Assembly (NCBI RefSeq): GCF_030908385.1
Contig: NZ_CP133091.1
Coordinates: 779,501 to 843,500 of the forward strand
Length of the DNA: 64,000 nt
Reading direction: 5' to 3'
DNA from: Mangrovimonas sp. YM274
GTDB taxonomy: Bacteria; Bacteroidota; Bacteroidia; Flavobacteriales; Flavobacteriaceae
Part shown: piece by piece, positions 36,223 through 45,541 of the stretch
Numbering within the stretch: the first letter of the stretch is position 1
How the letters are laid out: each line of letters begins with the position of its first letter
Translations under genes and position numbers: made by a program
Notes under the pieces: model-generated
The model's database searches: none
The model's input: only the letters and a program-made list of their open reading frames with translations
Told to the model about the DNA's origin: nothing

Positions 36223-37053
36223 CTAAGGATTCAAAAGCGCTACAATTCGTAAAGGAGCGCCGCTACCGCCTTTAATTTTCATGGGGAGGGCAATGATTTC
36301 AAAGCCTTGTGCGGGGAGTAAATTCAAATTGGTGAGGTTTTCAAAAGCGGGAATGTTTTTGGAGAGCAATATGACATGGCTTTTGAAATATTGCGATTGT
36401 CCATAATCGATGCTTGGCGTGTCAATGCCAATGGCGTGAATGTTTCTGTTGGTTACCAACCATTCGGCTGCTTCAGGGGAAAGTCCAGGGAAATGAAGTT
36501 TGGCAACAGCAGCCTCGCCACGTTCTTCGGTGCCCAAATACTGCAGTTTGTTGGGTTAATATCTAGAAAATCCTGTTTGTAACAGAACAATGCTACCATC
36601 AGGGATGGTCTTCCCTTCTTTGGTTTCCCAATCAGTTAGGTCTTCAATACCGATTAGATAATCGGGATTTTCTAGTGCTTTGGAAGAAACATCAATTTTA
36701 ATGGCCGGTCCTATAAGGTGTTCCAAAGGCAATTCTTCCACCGATTGTCCGTTTTCAGAGAAATGGATGGGAGCGTCAATATGGGTGCCACCGTGTTCCG
36801 CAGTGGAAATGTTAAAAGCAGAGTAAAAATACCCCCTGTCGGTAGGTCCCATAAACACCGTGTCTTTTTCAAATTCCTTGGCTGTCACCCAATACACGGT
36901 TTCCCTGGAGTAGTCGTGAGACAAATCAACGATTTTTTTGTGTAAGTAATCATTTTTGGAGGCCGTCTCCGTTGACGAAATTTCGCTTGAAGGTTGTTCT
37001 TTGCAGGTAAACAATAATAGGGAACAACAGATTGTAAAAAAGAAAGTTCTCAT
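36223..37053 (-). pseudogene. Cyclase-family (kynurenine formamidase-like) lipoprotein gene with internal stop
   Basis: Two pieces in the same frame, split only by a TAA at 36558-36556. The first (166 codons) has a lipoprotein signal (LLLFTC) and the metal-site motif HGGTHIDAPIHF. The second carries the family's C-terminal half: LGTEERGEAAVAKLHFPGLSPEAA, GIDTPSIDYGQS, and LPMKIKGGSGAPLRIVAL. Reading through gives ...GFSRY-stop-PNKLQYLGTEERG. Family members usually have Trp at the stop position (YW-P-x-K), so this is a nonsense change rather than a frameshift. It could be a real pseudogene, a sequencing error, or read-through. The intact enzyme would hydrolyse an amide or ester with a divalent metal in the envelope. 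Confidence 0.85.
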
Positions 37054-37232
37054 TTGAAATTCATTTGGATGTTCTTTTAAGTTGTGTAGGGATGGGGGTA
37101 GTCTTAAAGGTAGTGATATTTTCTGTTATTGAATTTTGAAAAGTTACCAGATTAAGATTTTGTTTTTTGTAAGAGAATCAGTTAGTTATGCGAAAATTTT
37201 TCTAAATTAGTTGTAAATCAAATTGATACACT

Positions 37233-40133
37233 ATGAAGCCAATCAAAGCCCTTCTTATCTTCTTACTTTGTGTTCCTTTTTTAGTTTTTTCACAGCATTC
37301 CAATTCTACAACCATCGACAATGCAAAAATTAAATCCATGATTGCTGCCTATAAGGTAGATGCGCGGGGGCCATATCGTGACATTCGTTGGTTCTGCGAG
37401 GATGGAAGCATTAATATGCCAAAAGAACCTTGTGAGGGAGACGGTGTACAACATGCTAGGTACAAGGAAGAGGTTGTAGCTTTAGGGGAGCAGAACCATG
37501 TGTATTTGGGGCAGATTTTGGCGTCTACCGATGTTGATGCCTTTTGGGATAAGGCCAATTACCATTCTCGAATCAAGCAGTACATGTTGGAGAAATATCT
37601 AAAATCAGTTGATGATGGATGGATTAACCGAAAAGCGCAATTTTACAGGGGAGCCATTCAAGCAGAAGATGAAGAGGCTTGGGGAAAAGGGTTTTTTATT
37701 GAGTTGCTTGCTAATGACAGCTATATAGACAAGCATTTTTACTTCTTGCGTCAGGCGATAAAAGATTTGCCGCATGCCGGTGATGATAATGTGGCGCAAC
37801 TTATGCGCAGTCAATCCAAAGCGGTTGCAGATGCCTATGAGCCATTTATGAATTTAAGAATTAAAATTCACGGCCAACCGGAAGTGTCGGACATCTCCAA
37901 AGTTGAAGAATTCAAAAAAAGTCAGGGGAGCAAGCTTACCCCGGGGCTTCAAAAGGATTTGGATGAATTGGTGAAAACTATGGAGCGCTTTTTTGAACCC
38001 GTGCAAGTGGCTTCGTTGTCAGATTATTTAAAAGATGTGACCAATAAAGATATCGCTTCATATTTCAGTGGGTTTATTGAAGGTTATACCAATGCTCCAA
38101 TCACCGAAACCATTGAAGCCTCGGCGGATGCCATGTGGTACATTAGGGAGCATATGTTGGAAGAGTCCTCTCCTCAAGGGCGTTTGGCCTTATTTGATTT
38201 GTCCTTGAAATTGGAATTGTTGATCACCAAGCAAATTGCCGAATATCCTGAGGAAGATTTAAAATCCTTAACCGATAAAATTTGTTATCTCAGTATGGCC
38301 TCGGCTGCTTCGGGGTATACAGAGTTGTGGGAATGGGACCAGTTGCAAGTATCTCTTTCTGAAAAGGGGAGTAATGAAGCTGCTTTGGAAGGTTTGCAGG
38401 ATCTTTTGGTAGCAGTAAGACAACAATTGGAATGGGGAACAGGAAAGAATAGTGCCGTTTTTGGGTCTGTGGTGTCTCTTTACGAAGGATTCGAACCCTT
38501 GGCTCATGGGTTTTTGGATGATAGAATTAGAGGTTCTGTGGCCTTGTATTTGGGAAATAGTATTGGGAAGTTGGGGAATTTTATAACCGAAGCTTCCTCT
38601 TTGAGCAACCACGTTTTGAACTTGAATAACCAAAGTCACATCCATGGTTTGAATCCTGGATACGCGTTTGGAGAATTGGTAGTTGTGGAAGGTTCTGCCG
38701 AAAATATGGAAGTCAATCCCAATAATATTTATGTGTTCGGAAGGCCGCCTTCCGATTTGAAACCAGTGGCTGGAATTTTAAATGTTTCCGAAGGGAATCT
38801 TGTGTCGCATGTACAATTATTGGCCAGAAATTTGGGAATCCCCAACGCAGCAGTTTCCAGTGCTAATGTGGCCTCTTTTAAAAAGCATGCCGGCGAAAAA
38901 GTATTTTATGCGGTTTCCAATTCAGGTACTGTAATTATGAAATTGGAAAGTGACATGACCGATGAAGAGCGCAAGCTGTTTAGTAAAGCAGAACAAAGTC
39001 ATGAAATGATTACGGTGCCAGTGGAGAAAATCAAACTGGATCGTAATACGACGATGAGCCTAAGTGAGGTCAATGCCGCTTCATCAGGTATTTATTGTGG
39101 ACCGAAAGCTGCCAATTTGGGTGAGTTGAAACAAAATTTTCCAGACCATGTAGTTAATGGCTTTGTGATTCCTTTTGGGGTGTTTTTGGAACATATGAAA
39201 CAAACCATTCCTGGAAAGGAGCAGACTTACTGGGAATATTTGAATAGCATTTTTGCCAATGCACGACAAATGAGCGAGCAAGGGAAATCAGCTAAAACGG
39301 TCGAAGCATATCAGCTAAAGGAATTAGCTCAATTGCGAAATTTGATTATTGAAATGCCTTTAACCGATGCTTTTGTGGGCAATTTGGAGACTTCATTTAC
39401 CTCCATTTTAGGAGGTGATTTGGGCAGTGTGCCCGTGTTTTTGAGAAGTGATACCAATATGGAAGATCTTAAAAGTTTTACAGGGGCGGGCTTGAATTTG
39501 ACCTTGTTCAACGTTCTTGAAAAAGAAAAAATCATTCAAGGAATCAAGACCGTTTGGGCGTCGCCTTATACAGAACGCAGCTTTAAATGGCGCCAAAAAT
39601 ATTTGACCAATCCAGAAAATGTATATCCTTCTATCGTAGTGATTCCTGGGGTGGACAATGATTTTTCGGGGGTGATGATTACCAAAGGTGTCACTTCTGG
39701 AAAAACCGATGAGATTACCGTGGCTTTTAGTAGAGGCGTTGGTGGTGCTGTAGATGGGCAGGTCGCCGAAACTTGGGCCATTGCTTCCAATGGCAGTAAT
39801 CGTTTAATTGCGCCTTCCCGTGAACCATTTTATAATTCCTTGCCGCAAACCGGTGGCACAGAGAAACATGTTGCCACTTTTGAGGAGCCTATTTTAAGTC
39901 CTGATACCCGAAGGCAAATAAATCTATTTAGTAAAACACTTGTGGATAAAATGGAAGCACAAGGAATTCAAGGGCCTTATGATGTGGAATTGGGCTTTAA
40001 AGATGGGAAACTGTGGTTGTTTCAGGTAAGGCCTTTTGTGGAAAATAAACGAGCCAAAAGCTCCACCTATTTGGAGTCTATTTCGCCTATAGTAGATATG
40101 CAAAAAACACTTTCACTCAATACAAAACTATAA
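37233..40133 (+). CDS. Exported PEP-synthase/dikinase-like protein
   Basis: 966 residues. Signal peptide (MKPIKALLIFLLCVPFLVFSQ). A large helical region (about 30-470) is not recognised. Then a PEP-utiliser swivelling domain with candidate phospho-His near 526 (NLVSHVQLLARNLGIPNA). Residues about 619-945 resemble the PPDK/PEP-synthase ATP-grasp domain: GPKAANLGELK, VFLRSDTNMEDLKSFTGAG, and the ending DVELGFKDGKLWLFQVRPF. Such enzymes move phosphate from ATP through a histidine to a substrate and normally work in the cytosol, so a signal peptide is surprising. The substrate is unknown; loss of activity is possible. A serine hydrolase gene follows after 3 bp. Confidence 0.85.
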   Translation: MKPIKALLIFLLCVPFLVFSQHSNSTTIDNAKIKSMIAAYKVDARGPYRDIRWFCEDGSINMPKEPCEGDGVQHARYKEEVVALGEQNHVYLGQILASTDVDAFWDKANYHSRIKQYMLEKYLKSVDDGWINRKAQFYRGAIQAEDEEAWGKGFFIELLANDSYIDKHFYFLRQAIKDLPHAGDDNVAQLMRSQSKAVADAYEPFMNLRIKIHGQPEVSDISKVEEFKKSQGSKLTPGLQKDLDELVKTMERFFEPVQVASLSDYLKDVTNKDIASYFSGFIEGYTNAPITETIEASADAMWYIREHMLEESSPQGRLALFDLSLKLELLITKQIAEYPEEDLKSLTDKICYLSMASAASGYTELWEWDQLQVSLSEKGSNEAALEGLQDLLVAVRQQLEWGTGKNSAVFGSVVSLYEGFEPLAHGFLDDRIRGSVALYLGNSIGKLGNFITEASSLSNHVLNLNNQSHIHGLNPGYAFGELVVVEGSAENMEVNPNNIYVFGRPPSDLKPVAGILNVSEGNLVSHVQLLARNLGIPNAAVSSANVASFKKHAGEKVFYAVSNSGTVIMKLESDMTDEERKLFSKAEQSHEMITVPVEKIKLDRNTTMSLSEVNAASSGIYCGPKAANLGELKQNFPDHVVNGFVIPFGVFLEHMKQTIPGKEQTYWEYLNSIFANARQMSEQGKSAKTVEAYQLKELAQLRNLIIEMPLTDAFVGNLETSFTSILGGDLGSVPVFLRSDTNMEDLKSFTGAGLNLTLFNVLEKEKIIQGIKTVWASPYTERSFKWRQKYLTNPENVYPSIVVIPGVDNDFSGVMITKGVTSGKTDEITVAFSRGVGGAVDGQVAETWAIASNGSNRLIAPSREPFYNSLPQTGGTEKHVATFEEPILSPDTRRQINLFSKTLVDKMEAQGIQGPYDVELGFKDGKLWLFQVRPFVENKRAKSSTYLESISPIVDMQKTLSLNTKL

Positions 40134-40136
40134 ATT

Positions 40137-41387
40137 ATGAAATTAAGATTTGGCATTGGTATTCTAATAGTAGCTATGGGACTTTCGTTATCCTCATTTT
40201 ATCCCATAGATGGTTATGACCGCACAGGAATCAAACGTTTGGTGTATTGGGAACGGGTTAAAAAAGGAGAGGTTGAAAGCCATCGTATTCCAGCAGGAGC
40301 CTTTTACCCAATGGATTCCATAAAGTTGAATTTGCTGAGCAGAAAAGATGAATTTTTAGGGATGCCGGCAGTAGATGATGCGCTCCAAAAGAAAGTGGAT
40401 GCCCTTTTTAAAGGCTTGGATAAAAACTATTCTTTGACGGTTTTGGATATGACGGAGGGGCATCCGGTACGGTATGCCCAACATAGGGAAACGGTGGGGT
40501 ATCAACCTGGTAGCGTTGGGAAGTTGGTAGTGTTGGCATCTTTTTTTGAGGGACTTTGCCGTGTCTATCCAAACGATTTTGACAAGCGTTTAGCCTTGAT
40601 GAAAGCTAAGACAATAAAGGCGGGTGACTGGGCTTTGTATGATCATCATACGGTGCCTGTTTATAATTTGGAAACTCAAAAAATGGTGAAGCGGAAGGTA
40701 AATGAAAAGGACGTGTTTACGCTTTATGAATGGTTGGATAATATGGTTTCGGTAAGTAATAATGGTGCAGCTAGTGTGGTGTGGCGCGAAGCCTTGTTGA
40801 TGCATGTGTTTGAAGATAAATACCCCGATTTAACCTTTGAAGAAGCTGAATCCTATTTTAAAGAAACACCTAAAAAGGAACTGTCTGAATTGGCTATAAA
40901 AATTGTTAATCAGCCCTTGAGGGATATTGGAATTACGGAAGACGAATGGCGTTTAGGGAAATTTTTTACTAATGGAGCAGGAAATCATATACCGGGAACA
41001 GGGGGCAGTATAGGAACTCCAATTGGTTTGATGAAATACATGGTAGCTTTGGAAAAGGGAGATTTTATAGATAAGGCTTCTAGCTTGGAGATGAAACGCT
41101 TATTGTATTTAACCGATAGACGTATCCGATATGCGGCTTCCAAAAAATTGGATAGCGCGGCGGTGTATTATAAATCCGGGAGCTTTTACAAATGCGACCG
41201 AAGTAAAAATCCTGGGTGCGGCGATTATGAGGGCAATGTGTATAATTATATGAATTCGGTGGCTATTGTGGAACAGCCAGACGGCTCTCGGTATGCGGTT
41301 TGTTTAATGTCCAATGTGCTTAATAAAAATTCAGCTTATGACCATTTGATGTTGGCATCTAAAATAGATGCACTTATTAGAGATTAA
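40137..41387 (+). CDS. Class A beta-lactamase-like serine hydrolase
   Basis: 416 residues with an N-terminal signal or anchor. Penicillin-recognising triad: Ser126-x-x-Lys129 (SVGK), Ser207-Asn208-Asn209 (SNN, in place of SDN), and Lys346-Ser-Gly (KSG). It is longer than usual class A enzymes (about 290), mainly before the SxxK motif. Likely periplasmic. Activity could be on peptidoglycan-related or other amides; beta-lactam hydrolysis is not implied. Three bp after the dikinase-like gene, so the two are co-transcribed. Its stop overlaps the stop of the convergent carrier gene by 4 bp. Confidence 0.85.
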   Translation: MKLRFGIGILIVAMGLSLSSFYPIDGYDRTGIKRLVYWERVKKGEVESHRIPAGAFYPMDSIKLNLLSRKDEFLGMPAVDDALQKKVDALFKGLDKNYSLTVLDMTEGHPVRYAQHRETVGYQPGSVGKLVVLASFFEGLCRVYPNDFDKRLALMKAKTIKAGDWALYDHHTVPVYNLETQKMVKRKVNEKDVFTLYEWLDNMVSVSNNGAASVVWREALLMHVFEDKYPDLTFEEAESYFKETPKKELSELAIKIVNQPLRDIGITEDEWRLGKFFTNGAGNHIPGTGGSIGTPIGLMKYMVALEKGDFIDKASSLEMKRLLYLTDRRIRYAASKKLDSAAVYYKSGSFYKCDRSKNPGCGDYEGNVYNYMNSVAIVEQPDGSRYAVCLMSNVLNKNSAYDHLMLASKIDALIRD

Positions 41388-44230
41388 GGAAGCCCTTGCA
41401 ATTGCTTTTTAATTGTGTAAGCTTGTTGTCGAACGGTTTTACTTTGGTCATTCAGGACAATATCCACTAGAGGAATGAATTTTTTCTGGTTTATTTTTTC
41501 AATCAAATACAGTACGGCATGTTTAATTTTAATGTCATGCCTTTGTAACAATACCTTGTAGCATTCTGCTTCACTGTAAACAGTTAAGTTTAATTTGTGA
41601 ATCATTTCCTCTGAGATTTTATCTGCAATAATCACGGATTCGGCAATAGGAATCAATTCTCTTTTTAGGTGCATGTCCAATACGTTGTCCAAAAATTCGA
41701 TGGCATTGGTACGCTGTTCTTCTTCACCATTAATGATGATATCTAAGATGGGTTCAATTTCGTGGGGTGGGTATTTAATTCCTAAAAATTTAAAGATGCG
41801 ATGCAATTGACGGTCCAAGCGTTGTTCTAAAATTTGCATAAGGCCTCGTCTGGCATCATCAATTGCGCTATGGTCTTTATATTCGTTTTTTTCTTTAAAA
41901 TCGAGGATGATCTGTGAATGTATAGACGAGAGTGTACTTTGATACAAATGGCATTCGTCCAGAATTTTGTCGACCACAAATTGGTCCTTTATTTTTAAGG
42001 AGGGGTGTTCCCATTTTAAGTTTTGAAGCGATTCTATAGCGGCAATTGTCACAGCATGTTCGGTGGTGTCTATAAGTTCAATAAGTCCATCAACCGCCTG
42101 CTGCGATGCAAACGACTCAATTACAGAAGGAACAAAATGGGCGTCATCAATAGAAAGATCTTCATTTAAAGTTTTTTGTACCAATACATCAATAATTTTG
42201 GGGCCGTAATTGCGAAGTACTTCTTCGGCGGTTGCTCTTGTTTCCTTTTTGGATAGTTGGGAGGCAATAGCTTCTACATAGTCGAAGGACTTTGTAAGCC
42301 CCGCGCTGATAATGGCTGCATTGGCAATTTCGGAGTCTTGGTTGCCAAATTCATTTTTAATGATGTAGTCGTATTTTTGTAGTCTGGAATGGCCGATAGC
42401 TTCTAAAATGGCTAAGATTTTAGTTTTTTTGTAAGTGGAATTTTCACTGTTGTTATATTCGTTGATGGCTTTGTTGAGCCAATTTTCAAACTCAAATTTT
42501 TGCAATAATTGCTGTTTGTGTTGAAACTCCATTGATAGACTTATGAGCACTGCGTTTTTAATGGATTCATCATCGCTGCTTACATACTTTTCAAATACAG
42601 CCTTTGGGTGTTTTCTGTTTTTATGAATGATATATCGCAAAGCATTGGTAGTCAATTCTTGGTCTGGGTCATACATTAAGGGTTCAATAATAGGGGAAAG
42701 GTTCTCCTTTTTAAGAAAGTAGAGATTCTCTATGGCCAAGGCTTTTACTTTGGGTGAACTGTGCTTGAGAAGCCCTTTGATTGCGTTGAAAAAACGCTCA
42801 TCTGGTTGTTCCAAAGTTCGGTTTAACATGTGCAAAATTTGCGATTCCGTACCTTGTTCAAACACCCGTTTGATGCTATTGATAATGGAAGTGACGGGAA
42901 GCTCCGGTTTGTGCGCCTCTTCTTTACTGCTTTTGGGGTGTGAGGTGTCCAAAAGTTTTCTAAAGGCCAGAATGTAAGCCTTCCGAACTTTGAAGATGAA
43001 GAAAATCCAAGTACAGATAAAAGCTATTGTTAGCAAGCTAACATAAATACGATGTAATTGTAACCCGTTGATAATGAAAATAAGTAGGAACCCTGCAATA
43101 CCTGTTGCAATACTATCGATAACTACATCAATAAAGGTTTTGGTCTTTTTTTTGATATTAATAGGAATGGGGATTACCAAAAGTTCTGTGGCCGCCTTGT
43201 TTACGGATTGTTTTAAACTTCCATCCGCAATTTTAATGAGGACGATCACCCAAAGTTCAGGCATGAATACCAATAAAATAGATCCGAAAAGAATGCCTGC
43301 AGGTAACCAAAGCAAGGACTTTCCAACTCCAAAAGTTCCTACAATGTGTTTAGTAAAGAATAGTTGAATAACTAATGAAATGACACTTAGTGTGGAAAGC
43401 CAAAAACCAAAAAAAGCTGTTAGTTCTTCAGGGTTTTCAATAAGCTCTGAAGCATAGTGGTTATATTGGTAATCAACCAATTTAGCTACAATTACACTAA
43501 TACCTATAACTACAGCCAAAAGGGATAGCAAGTGAGATTGCTTAATGAGCTTTAATGGCGATTGTCCGTTTTGAGTGCTTTTATGAGTGACAAATCGGCT
43601 GTGATGTTTAATTATTTCAGAGCGCCAGAGGTAACCGGTGATGGGGATACAGCAAAATAGGAGGGCGGCGGCCACGAACAAGAGGTCCTCAGAAGGCATG
43701 AACATTGAAAGAAGTGAGGTGATATAGCCGCCAGCAATGCCTCCAGCAATTGCACCAGCACCTATGAATCCAAAAACACGTTTAGCTTCTCTGGCATTGT
43801 AAAGCATATTGGCGAAGAGCCAAAATTGAGAAGTGGTTAGCAATCCGTAGATGGCAATGAACACATAGGGGATATAAAGTAGATACCTTAATCCCAAATG
43901 AAGGTTTAACGCTATACCAAATAGAATGAGAATGAGGACTGAGCCTAGAAATGTACGGTTGATTATTTTTATGAGAGACCATTTTTCAAGGGCTTTGTCA
44001 TAAAAATACGAACCTGCCATAGCAAAAATGGCCGTGAGAATATAGCCTATAGGAAGGGCTTTTGCTGTAAGCTCCGAAAGAAATATGGAATTTATGGTTG
44101 GTTTTACAATGAGAAGGGTGGTAACAATCAAAAAAATGTTGAGCTGCAACAGGAGTGTTTTTTGCAGTTCATCTTCATTGATATCAAATACCCGTAGGAG
44201 GTAGGCTTTGAGTCCTTTGGTATTGGGCAT
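41384..44230 (-). CDS. ATP/ADP-translocase-like carrier fused to HEAT repeats
   Basis: 948 residues. The first ~430 form about 11-12 transmembrane helices of the NTT/MFS nucleotide-carrier type (LLLQLNIFLIVTTLLIVKPT, FWLFANMLYNAREAKRVFGFIGAGAIAGG, ADGSLKQSVNKAATELLVIPIP). The rest is soluble helical repeats of HEAT type (LLKHSSPKVKALAIENLYFL, LMYDPDQELTTNALRYII). NTT carriers exchange nucleotides in plastids and intracellular bacteria; free-living bacterial homologues have unknown substrates. It starts 2 bp after the second serine hydrolase, an operon on the minus strand. Confidence 0.87.
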   Translation of the reverse strand: MPNTKGLKAYLLRVFDINEDELQKTLLLQLNIFLIVTTLLIVKPTINSIFLSELTAKALPIGYILTAIFAMAGSYFYDKALEKWSLIKIINRTFLGSVLILILFGIALNLHLGLRYLLYIPYVFIAIYGLLTTSQFWLFANMLYNAREAKRVFGFIGAGAIAGGIAGGYITSLLSMFMPSEDLLFVAAALLFCCIPITGYLWRSEIIKHHSRFVTHKSTQNGQSPLKLIKQSHLLSLLAVVIGISVIVAKLVDYQYNHYASELIENPEELTAFFGFWLSTLSVISLVIQLFFTKHIVGTFGVGKSLLWLPAGILFGSILLVFMPELWVIVLIKIADGSLKQSVNKAATELLVIPIPINIKKKTKTFIDVVIDSIATGIAGFLLIFIINGLQLHRIYVSLLTIAFICTWIFFIFKVRKAYILAFRKLLDTSHPKSSKEEAHKPELPVTSIINSIKRVFEQGTESQILHMLNRTLEQPDERFFNAIKGLLKHSSPKVKALAIENLYFLKKENLSPIIEPLMYDPDQELTTNALRYIIHKNRKHPKAVFEKYVSSDDESIKNAVLISLSMEFQHKQQLLQKFEFENWLNKAINEYNNSENSTYKKTKILAILEAIGHSRLQKYDYIIKNEFGNQDSEIANAAIISAGLTKSFDYVEAIASQLSKKETRATAEEVLRNYGPKIIDVLVQKTLNEDLSIDDAHFVPSVIESFASQQAVDGLIELIDTTEHAVTIAAIESLQNLKWEHPSLKIKDQFVVDKILDECHLYQSTLSSIHSQIILDFKEKNEYKDHSAIDDARRGLMQILEQRLDRQLHRIFKFLGIKYPPHEIEPILDIIINGEEEQRTNAIEFLDNVLDMHLKRELIPIAESVIIADKISEEMIHKLNLTVYSEAECYKVLLQRHDIKIKHAVLYLIEKINQKKFIPLVDIVLNDQSKTVRQQAYTIKKQLQGLP

Positions 44231-44232
44231 AT

Positions 44233-45231
44233 TTACATCTTTATGGCGGTTTCAACAGGAACGACTAAATCCCTGATAATCTGTTCTCCAAATTTGTTTT
44301 CTACCAAAGCTACTAAAATATATTTTCTTTCTTCACCCCAAACCAAAATAGAATCGGCGTGCCAATTTTGCCAAGTTCCAGACTTTCTAAACAGGCGGGC
44401 ATTTGGCGCGATTCGGTCAAGGGTATTAACAAATTTGTGATGCAGTTCGGGATTTTCCATAATATCCAACATTTTCTTTGAGCGCTCACGAGTAACTAGT
44501 TTTCCGTTAAGTAACATATAGTAAAAGCGGCAAACTTGTGTTACAGAGGCGGCATGACTTAGGTTTTTTAAAGGGTCTCTATTGGTGGGGCCAGAAGCGG
44601 CATATCGCTTGCCAACCCAAAGTCCGCCTCCCTTGTCTTCTTGATACAATTGGTATTTAGGACCACGAACCACACTTTCTATCTTTTCAAACCCTAGACG
44701 GTCAATTAAGCGCGTGGTGGCTTGGTTATTGGATTTGCTAATCATTAAACGCATATCGTTTAAAATGTCATCGGTTTCTTCCAGTTCCCCTTTTTCGAGG
44801 GCGTCTTGCGTAGCTAATAATACGGCAATCTTTGGCAGGCTGGCTGCATACATCATTAAATCGCCATTTAAAAAAGCAAAACGCGGCTGTTCTGGATTGT
44901 TGAGGTCTACAAGCCCTACGGACATCTTCTTGCTTTCGATGAGTCGTTTCCATTGTGGATTGTTATAGAGTTCCTTTTGGAGGTTGTCAATGAGTTGTTG
45001 ATTGTAAAAGGCTAATAACGGCTTAAACTTTTCTTCCGGTATATGGATAGGGAGTTTAGAGTAGTCCGGAGCATTCGAAACAGATGTTTTTTCAACTACG
45101 CTGGAGGTTGTCATTTTGGGTTGTGGCGGTTCTTCTATGGGAGCTGATCGATTAGAGAAAAAGACTAAAATTAATGATAAAACCAATATAGAGATAATAG
45201 TGAAATTGCGAATTTGTTTTGAAATGCTCAT
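44233..45231 (-). CDS. Second beta-lactamase-like serine hydrolase, membrane-anchored
   Basis: 332 residues from the ATG at 45231; the longer frame would start at a TTG (45258). N-terminal hydrophobic anchor (FTIISILVLSLILVFF), a Pro-rich linker, then a class-A-like domain with SLPK (Ser131-x-x-Lys), SKSNNQ (SNN) and RKSGTW (KSG). It shares the SNN variation with the hydrolase across the carrier gene, so the two are probably distant paralogues. Two bp ahead of the carrier gene. Likely acts in the periplasm; substrate unknown. Confidence 0.86.
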   Translation of the reverse strand: MSISKQIRNFTIISILVLSLILVFFSNRSAPIEEPPQPKMTTSSVVEKTSVSNAPDYSKLPIHIPEEKFKPLLAFYNQQLIDNLQKELYNNPQWKRLIESKKMSVGLVDLNNPEQPRFAFLNGDLMMYAASLPKIAVLLATQDALEKGELEETDDILNDMRLMISKSNNQATTRLIDRLGFEKIESVVRGPKYQLYQEDKGGGLWVGKRYAASGPTNRDPLKNLSHAASVTQVCRFYYMLLNGKLVTRERSKKMLDIMENPELHHKFVNTLDRIAPNARLFRKSGTWQNWHADSILVWGEERKYILVALVENKFGEQIIRDLVVPVETAIKM

Positions 45232-45449
45232 TGGTTTTATAGTTGTTGATCTATTCAAAGTTGTATCTGATAAAATAATCTAAATTGATTTTTATTGTTG
45301 TTTATGGGGTTGAAAATCAAAGATTAAGATAGTAAAATTTGTTCGTATTGAATAGTGCTATAAGGAAGAAATGTACGGTTGGGTAAAAATTAAAAATTGC
45401 AAATTTTATTAACAGTCTTAAGTTTTGATTACTAGAGTTTAAGAAGTTT

Positions 45450-45474
45450 CTTTCAAATATTTTTAATTTGAAAG
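45450..45474. repeat. 9-bp inverted repeat upstream of secreted protein gene
   Basis: CTTTCAAAT-ATTTTTA-ATTTGAAAG, perfect, with a 7-nt loop, 36 bp ahead of the putative -7 box. It may be an operator; no regulator is evident. Confidence 0.45.
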
Positions 45475-45509
45475 TTAAATTTTACATGAAAATATAGATT
45501 TGGAATAGG

Positions 45510-45517
45510 TATGTTTG
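45510..45517 (+). promoter_or_regulatory. Possible -7 element
   Basis: TATGTTTG fits TAnnTTTG and lies 25 bp before ATG 45542. No good -33 TTG at the expected distance. It overlaps an alternative TTG start at 45515, which argues for the ATG. Confidence 0.4.
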
Positions 45518-45541
45518 GACGTTATTAATCAAAATAAACCG

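Noticed and set aside
36541-36570. Frameshift as the cause of the broken cyclase gene
   Set aside because: Both halves are in the same frame; only a TAA codon interrupts them.
40137-45231. Beta-lactam resistance genes
   Set aside because: Both hydrolases have the fold's triad but an SNN instead of SDN motif and unusual lengths; no AmpR-like regulator. A resistance role is not supported.
45515-45541. TTG start adding nine residues to the unknown secreted protein
   Set aside because: The codon lies in the putative -7 box, and the ATG at 45542 gives a standard signal peptide.
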